In this document: piece after piece, positions 59,377-64,000 of the stretch
Numbering within the stretch: the first letter of the stretch is position 1
Layout: each line of letters begins with the position of its first letter
Source of the DNA: Candidatus Woesearchaeota archaeon
GTDB taxonomy: Archaea; Nanobdellota; Nanobdellia; Woesearchaeales; ARS49
DNA length: 64,000 bases
Direction of reading: 5' to 3'
Assembly: GCA_018302815.1 (NCBI GenBank)
Contig: JAGVZE010000009.1
Location: 120,149 to 184,148, forward strand
Notes under the pieces: model-generated
Told to the model about the DNA's origin: nothing
Databases searched by the model: none
The model's input: only the letters and a program-made list of their open reading frames with translations
Made by a program: the position numbers and the translations under genes

Positions 59377-60408
59377 TCACCTTTGCAATCGCTTCTCGAA
59401 CTCTTTTAAGCTTTTTCGCAGTATTTTACCGCCAGCTGCTCTTGGATGGCCTCCGCCTTTGGCTTCGGGAAGGTCTTTGATGAGTTCCTGTACGAGTGCC
59501 GCCACATCCACTTTTGAGTCTTGTCTTCTGAGACTGATCTCAAGGAACTTTTTGCCTCTGTCTTGAACGAGAACTATGGTTTTATTCGGATAAACGTCCC
59601 ACAGTTTGGTGCTAAGTGGAGAGCTTACGGAATATTTTGGCTTGAGTTTGTAGTAAATCCGGTCTCCAACAAACTTGGCTTTTTGCTTGTGCTTTTTGAA
59701 CCAGCGTTCTATCTCGTTATCAATGTCGTTTATGTATTGTTCGTATTCTTTGTCGGATGCAACTTCAATTGGGTGATCGGCTTCGTAGATTTTCCAGAAT
59801 AGCGCGTCGATAAGCTGCTCATCTTCGTGCAAGGAAACGCTGCCAATTACCACTCCGATTTTCTTCAAATCATCAAAAGTCGTTCCCTTTGTTTTGATTG
59901 TGTAGTCAACAACGTCTTTCCATTGCTCGTACCCTCCGTCTGCAATGGTTCCAACGCTTGCAACCCATTCCAGTCCTGAGCAGGTTGTTATTTTTTCAAA
60001 TAGGTCGAAGACGAGTTTGGATGTCGGGCAGTATTTCTCAGTAAAGTCCTGACTTCTTATCACGGTCGTTTTGTCCGAATGTATGTCTGCTGATGGTTTG
60101 TGATGGTCGAAAACAAGCACCTTGCAAAACTTCTCAAGTTCTTTGATTGAAAGTGGATTTTGGTCTACTGCCATGTCTGTCGTAATTACCGCAGTAACGC
60201 AGAGTTTCCTGAGCTTTCTGATTGTGGCTTGCGTGATTGTTTTTTCGCCAAGTTTTTGATTCAACCTGACAGGTCGGGGAAGATTGAGACGCTCAAATCC
60301 TTTCATGACGAGCAGTGCAGCGCACATGCCGTCCGCGTCCCTATCGTGAACTACTGCAATTTTCTGTTCAGGTTTCAGGTTTTTGATCCATTCACGCAGC
60401 TTCTGCAT
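59377..60408 (-). CDS. DHH-family phosphoesterase
   Basis: 343 aa. DHH domain motifs VVHDRDADGMCAALL, TTDMAVDQ, LVFDHHKPSAD and VGTIADGGYE; C-terminal DHHA1 motif EAKGGGHPRAAGGKI. Family members are RecJ-type exonucleases, nanoRNases or cyclic-dinucleotide phosphodiesterases. Start MQKLREW at 60408 overlaps the radical SAM end by 17 nt. Which substrate is used cannot be decided from sequence. Confidence 0.88.
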   Translation of the reverse strand: MQKLREWIKNLKPEQKIAVVHDRDADGMCAALLVMKGFERLNLPRPVRLNQKLGEKTITQATIRKLRKLCVTAVITTDMAVDQNPLSIKELEKFCKVLVFDHHKPSADIHSDKTTVIRSQDFTEKYCPTSKLVFDLFEKITTCSGLEWVASVGTIADGGYEQWKDVVDYTIKTKGTTFDDLKKIGVVIGSVSLHEDEQLIDALFWKIYEADHPIEVASDKEYEQYINDIDNEIERWFKKHKQKAKFVGDRIYYKLKPKYSVSSPLSTKLWDVYPNKTIVLVQDRGKKFLEISLRRQDSKVDVAALVQELIKDLPEAKGGGHPRAAGGKILRKSLKEFEKRLQR

Positions 60409-61759
60409 TTTTGTCCGCCTTTTCTCCCAAATACACTGCGCGATACGCATCTCTTAGCAAATCAACCAATTTGCCCGTGGGTATTTCTGACAAGGGTTTC
60501 TGGTTGAACGCTCCGTACTTGACGAATTTCTCCCAGTTGACTCCTTCTTTTTCGAGCCGGAGGTGTTCTTCAGGGCTTATGCTGTTGATTTCATCTATCT
60601 GACCATACTCCATGTACGCCGGGTCGCTTCCGACCATTTCAAAGAGCTTTGTTCCTGGATAAGCTCTTGTGATGACAAACCAAGGCTCGTCAAGACCGAG
60701 CTTCTGCGCGAATTCAATCGTTTGATAGATTTCTTCCTCTGTTTCCGTGGGGAATCCGATCATGAAGTATCCCTTTGTTCTGATACCGACGTTTTTGCAA
60801 ACCTCAATCGCCCTCTTTGAATCCTCAATAGTAATTCCCTTCTTGATTAGCTGTAAGATGCGTGGGTTGCCTGATTCCAAGCCAAACGTGAGCTGGTACA
60901 AGCCAGAGCCATGCATTTCTGCCATGACGTCCTCTCCCATTTTAGCAACAAGGTCAGCACGAGCCAAGCCACGGTAGTCCAAACCTAAATTTCGAGCTTT
61001 AATTTCTCTTGCGAGTCCCATTGATTTCTCCCTGCTATAAATGAAGTTGTCATCAACGAAATGAATTTTGTTGACTCCTCTTCGGCGGATTTCTTCCAGT
61101 TCGTTCACAATGTTTTCAACGCTTCGTGTTCTGATTTTCTTGCCGGAAATGACTTGCACAGAGCAGTATACACAGGCAAATGGACAGCCGCGAGTGGTCA
61201 TTACCGACGCTTTGTCACCTTCAGGCAACAGGTCTCTGTCCACGAAAGGCAAGGAGTCCAAGTCCTGGATAACGGGTCTTGCAGGGCTATGGACGATTTT
61301 TCCATCTCGCACGTATGATGCGCCCAGTATCTTCTCGTATGGTCTTCCTTCAAGGAACTCTACTATTGCATGTTCGCCTTCACCTCGGATGACCAGGTCG
61401 ATTTCGGGCAGTTCTTCAAGGGCGTGCTGAGCTGCTGTTGTTGCATGGGGACCGCCAGCAATGATTCTTCTGCCGTTCTTCTTGCCGACCAGTTCGAGAA
61501 TTCTCTTTGAGATGGGCACAGTGGGGCTTACGAGATTGATTCCGAAAATGCCGAAATCACGCATTTCCACATAATTGGCTATCTCCTCTGGAGAAAGTCC
61601 TCTATCTTCAGCATCAATAAGCTCGACATGATGCCCGAGCAGCTTTGCTGCAGTCGCAACATGACCCAAACCCAAAGGAGCCATCGTGCGATAATCCTTC
61701 CTTTTTGTCTTTGCATAATCCTGCAAAGGCGTGTTCACAAAACATATTTTTTCGTTCAT
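60392..61759 (-). CDS. B12-binding-domain radical SAM protein
   Basis: 455 aa. The N-terminal cobalamin-type Rossmann domain (APLGLGHVATAAKLLGHHVELIDAE, RRIIAGGPHATTA) lacks the DxHxxG base-off motif. The radical SAM core has RGCPFACVYCSVQ (Cx3Cx2C), HFVDDNFIYS, LTFGLESGN and GYFMIGFPTETEEE. Such enzymes methylate or rearrange unactivated carbons in lipids, cofactors or RNA. Starts 4 nt inside the upstream gene. Substrate unknown. Confidence 0.9.
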   Translation of the reverse strand: MNEKICFVNTPLQDYAKTKRKDYRTMAPLGLGHVATAAKLLGHHVELIDAEDRGLSPEEIANYVEMRDFGIFGINLVSPTVPISKRILELVGKKNGRRIIAGGPHATTAAQHALEELPEIDLVIRGEGEHAIVEFLEGRPYEKILGASYVRDGKIVHSPARPVIQDLDSLPFVDRDLLPEGDKASVMTTRGCPFACVYCSVQVISGKKIRTRSVENIVNELEEIRRRGVNKIHFVDDNFIYSREKSMGLAREIKARNLGLDYRGLARADLVAKMGEDVMAEMHGSGLYQLTFGLESGNPRILQLIKKGITIEDSKRAIEVCKNVGIRTKGYFMIGFPTETEEEIYQTIEFAQKLGLDEPWFVITRAYPGTKLFEMVGSDPAYMEYGQIDEINSISPEEHLRLEKEGVNWEKFVKYGAFNQKPLSEIPTGKLVDLLRDAYRAVYLGEKADKNAEAA

Positions 61760-62931
61760 CCCGCACCCCCGTTGTTAATCTCGATCCCCTCTAAATCGAT
61801 AACAAGAGAATTAATCAACCGTCTCGGACGACGATCATTCGTGATAAAACCAAGATTACGCAATTGCGTAATGTAGGGAGACACCGTGTTCTTGTTCAAT
61901 CCTGCCTTTCGCGCAATGTCAAAACTGGAATTAAGACCGTTGCATTCCTGCAATATCCTGATTTTCAGAGGGTTCAGGGTTTTGAGCAATTGACCGAAGT
62001 CCTTTTCATTAGTGATGTACTTGGCTTTTGACGGCTTGTCAGCCTCCTTTGTGGAGAGAACGTCTTTGAGTTTTGAGAAGTATTCGTGCAGGTTTTCTGC
62101 AAGGATCTCACAAAGCTTATCCTTGTCATCAGTATTGATGTGCTTAAACAATTTTGAAACTGGGAGCTTTTGCTGGCCAAGAAGGAAATTATCGCTAAGA
62201 ATGGGTTGCAGAACATTGAGAAAATCATCTATTTCTTTCTCTTCAGGCTCTTTTTTCGAATAGTGCTCTGAGAAGACCCGTTTGAGCTCGTGCAACGGCA
62301 TTTCAATGCTTGGAATGAACCCTCTGCTGTCAAGAATGACAGGCACGTTCTTGACCAGAACCAGCTCGGGCAGGTTGACACTTCCGTAATGCGCCTTGAG
62401 CACGGTTGAAATGCAGTCATTGAAGACCTTGAACCTCTCGCTACTCAAGTAGTACTTTGGGTTCTGATCTGAAATTTCTGGGAACAAATCATGCAGGTGA
62501 ACCGCTATCAAGTAATCAGCAACGATATAGTTCAACTTCGACAAACTGATATCGTTATACGGAATGTACGGTATAAGGAAACCTTTTTTCAAGTCTTCAA
62601 TAGTCAATCTTGACATTACTTTCTGGAAAATTTGAGAGTATTGCGTCTTCTTGAATAATCGTTCCCATGCTTCGGATAAATAGATGATTTTGTAGCTCAG
62701 GCCGATGTGTTTCATCAGCTTTTCAAGCAAAGCAACGTTCTCTGTAAGCTTCTGGAACTTGTCGGTCTTGCTGTCAAGCCCCTGATAAAAACGAGGATCC
62801 TCATAGACAAAACTGTCCCACACGCACACGTAAACTTTCTTTGCGTTCAAAACATTCTTCAGATAGAAGAAATGATTGAAATTAGTGTACGCATTCGTCA
62901 CCGGACTAATATTTGTATACACCGTATTCAT
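61756..62931 (-). CDS. unknown alpha/beta protein with C-terminal winged helix
   Basis: 391 aa. N-terminal half: nucleotide-binding-like alpha/beta sequence (HFFYLKNVLNAKKVYVCVWDSFVYED, KIIYLSEAWERLF, LNYIVADYLIAVHLHDLFPE, VILDSRGFIPSIEMPLHEL), faintly like a HUP/class I synthetase fold, but no HIGH or KMSKS motif is seen. C-terminal residues about 325-385 form a winged helix (KIRILQECNGLNSSFDIARKAGLNKNTVSPYITQLRNLGFIT). ATG 62931 follows GAGGTG and overlaps the HAD stop by 4 nt. Possibly a ligand-sensing regulator. Confidence 0.65.
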   Translation of the reverse strand: MNTVYTNISPVTNAYTNFNHFFYLKNVLNAKKVYVCVWDSFVYEDPRFYQGLDSKTDKFQKLTENVALLEKLMKHIGLSYKIIYLSEAWERLFKKTQYSQIFQKVMSRLTIEDLKKGFLIPYIPYNDISLSKLNYIVADYLIAVHLHDLFPEISDQNPKYYLSSERFKVFNDCISTVLKAHYGSVNLPELVLVKNVPVILDSRGFIPSIEMPLHELKRVFSEHYSKKEPEEKEIDDFLNVLQPILSDNFLLGQQKLPVSKLFKHINTDDKDKLCEILAENLHEYFSKLKDVLSTKEADKPSKAKYITNEKDFGQLLKTLNPLKIRILQECNGLNSSFDIARKAGLNKNTVSPYITQLRNLGFITNDRRPRRLINSLVIDLEGIEINNGGAG

Positions 62932-63575
62932 CTCAACACCTCTTTTGTCTTCCATAAACTCTCACCAGCATCTCTATCGATCAAGAGAACATGCATTCCA
63001 ACATTTTGCGCACCCTCAAGGTCAGTTTTATCATGCGAAACAAACAAGCTATCACCCGAAACAACTTGAGCCCGTTCCAATGCAGTCAGGTAAATCTTTG
63101 GATGCGGCTTCCTATAGCCAACTTCGTGAGAGAACGTTAACGTCTTGAAAACGCCTAAAACACCTGCTTCAGCAAGATCATCTCTTAACGAATCGTGAGG
63201 ACAGTCAGAAACAATCCCCAAGTCATGCTCAGTTGCAAGCACGGGCAGAACTTCTTTTACATCTTCATACACAAAACTGTCATGATCGTATCGTCTGTAG
63301 ACGTCAGTTACTATACGCAAAACAGGTTCAGGAACGTGGGGAAGTGTATTTTTTATGATTTCATACAAAGTCCATTCGCGGAGTTCATTTCTGGCACGCC
63401 GGTAGTTATCGATTGAGCGGGAGAAAGAGGCAACAAGTTCGTCAAGCGCGATATCTACTCCCTCGCTACGGAGTGCGCCCTGCGCCTTTGTATGCGCTCT
63501 CAGAACGGTTTCAGGAGTAAGAACGCATCTCGCAAGAAGGCCCCCATAATCGAAAAATATCGCTCGATAAACCAT
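62928..63575 (-). CDS. HAD-superfamily hydrolase
   Basis: 215 aa. Motif I FFDYGGLLA has Gly where many members carry the second Asp (DYGG variant), motif II is GIVSDCPHD, motif III GYRKPHPKIYLTA, motif IV VSHDKTDLEGAQN. Helical cap between motifs I and II. Probably a phosphatase on a small metabolite. First gene of the six-gene operon. Confidence 0.88.
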   Translation of the reverse strand: MVYRAIFFDYGGLLARCVLTPETVLRAHTKAQGALRSEGVDIALDELVASFSRSIDNYRRARNELREWTLYEIIKNTLPHVPEPVLRIVTDVYRRYDHDSFVYEDVKEVLPVLATEHDLGIVSDCPHDSLRDDLAEAGVLGVFKTLTFSHEVGYRKPHPKIYLTALERAQVVSGDSLFVSHDKTDLEGAQNVGMHVLLIDRDAGESLWKTKEVLR

Positions 63576-63685
63576 ATTAAACCCCCCACAAACCCTTCAT
63601 AAGCGAATGTTCTATATAAACTTTTTTATGAATCCACACACCAAACCTTTATGAATTTGCACAATATATTTCTTCTCGGGGCAAT

Positions 63686-63976
63686 ATGTTGACAGAATCA
63701 CCAAAAGAGACATCGTTAAAACCGAATCTCAAAATTGATGCACGATTTGAAGGAATCGGTTGGAAAATCCGTATCCAAAAGAAAAGATCAAACTATTTCC
63801 TCACTCTTGCGAAAGAAGTGGTGATAGGAAATGCTCTCAAGAAAGGCGACGAGGTGTTTTACTATCTTGTCAATTGTGATAGGAGAAAAGCCTTGCTGGT
63901 ATTTTTGGACGGCAAAGAGCGCGAAGCAGCAGAATGCATTGCGCTCAATGGAGTTTCATTTCTTGTGAAACGTTAA
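63686..63976 (+). CDS. small AbrB-like fold protein
   Basis: 96 aa. Beta-rich pattern ARFEGIGWKIRIQKKRSNYFLTLAKEVVIGNALKKGDEVFYYLVNCDRRKALLVFLDG has the KGDEVFYYL turn typical of AbrB/SpoVT proteins. Divergent from the HAD operon, with a TATA-like ACAATATATTTC upstream of ATG 63686. Possible regulator of that operon. Confidence 0.6.
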   Translation: MLTESPKETSLKPNLKIDARFEGIGWKIRIQKKRSNYFLTLAKEVVIGNALKKGDEVFYYLVNCDRRKALLVFLDGKEREAAECIALNGVSFLVKR

Positions 63977-64000
63977 TTTTGTCCGCACTCTTGAGCTTCT

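Overview
The window reads as a chromosome segment of an archaeon. The RNA polymerase genes are archaeal: rpoH, a split B subunit (B'' and B') and a split A subunit (A' and A''). Many genes have a TATA-like box 22-30 bp upstream of the start codon and no leader, DNA ligase is ATP-dependent, TrpRS is of archaeal type and a tRNA carries introns. Many tiny secreted or zinc-binding proteins and a reduced SUF system suggest a DPANN-type lineage (Woesearchaeota/Pacearchaeota-like). That placement is inference; no rRNA gene is present to test it.

Layout. 1-7.2 kb (minus): rpoA2 (cut by the window edge), rpoA1, rpoB1, rpoB2, rpoH, and directly upstream a tRNA-Lys that appears to hold two introns, one in the T loop. 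7.4-14 kb: small and unknown genes, an ASCH protein, a vapBC-like operon with a third winged-helix gene, a divergent Lrp regulator/class III aminotransferase pair of lower GC, a pair of 73-bp direct repeats bracketing that block, and tRNA-Asp. 14-26.4 kb: mostly housekeeping genes (RlmN-like radical SAM, DUF255 thioredoxin protein, TrpRS, a glutamate dehydrogenase/FNR/ferredoxin operon, short DNA ligase, RecB/Cas4-like nuclease, leucyl aminopeptidase, endonuclease IV) plus a candidate structured RNA upstream of trpS. 26.4-32.3 kb: a surface-protein locus. Three proteins share an N-terminal AFGG..P.VLGHSA.EL module, one of them frameshifted; the fourth is a large membrane-anchored protein with pentapeptide-spaced NST sequons.

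33-38.3 kb (minus): a complete SUF operon, in order a Cys-bearing XRE regulator, a 34-aa ORF, sufC, sufB, a half-size sufD, sufS, a 38-aa ORF, sufU and a DUF1858-IscA fusion. 38.4-43.9 kb: accessory genes, with an AbrB protein, a SWIM-DDE transposase, a zinc ribbon, and a low-GC single-chain restriction-modification enzyme flanked by TTCGGGCA octamers.

45.4-54.9 kb is the most unusual region: a compact integrative, conjugation-like element. It holds a ParB-like protein, a tyrosine recombinase, VirB2-like pilin, a secreted/anchored protein, VirB6-like channel protein, a PrgI-VirB4 ATPase with an extra C-terminal PD-(D/E)XK-like domain, a cassette of four tiny proteins, an AbrB protein and a serine recombinase. 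I see no relaxase and no VirD4 coupling protein. Two of its promoters share a 30-bp element (29/30 identical).

55-64 kb: secreted and membrane proteins (including a glycosidase-like TIM-barrel protein) and a tightly overlapping minus-strand operon: HAD phosphatase, a winged-helix protein, B12-type radical SAM enzyme, DHH phosphoesterase, a deoxyribosyltransferase-like protein and a zinc-ribbon protein. All calls are from reading the sequence; no database search was run.
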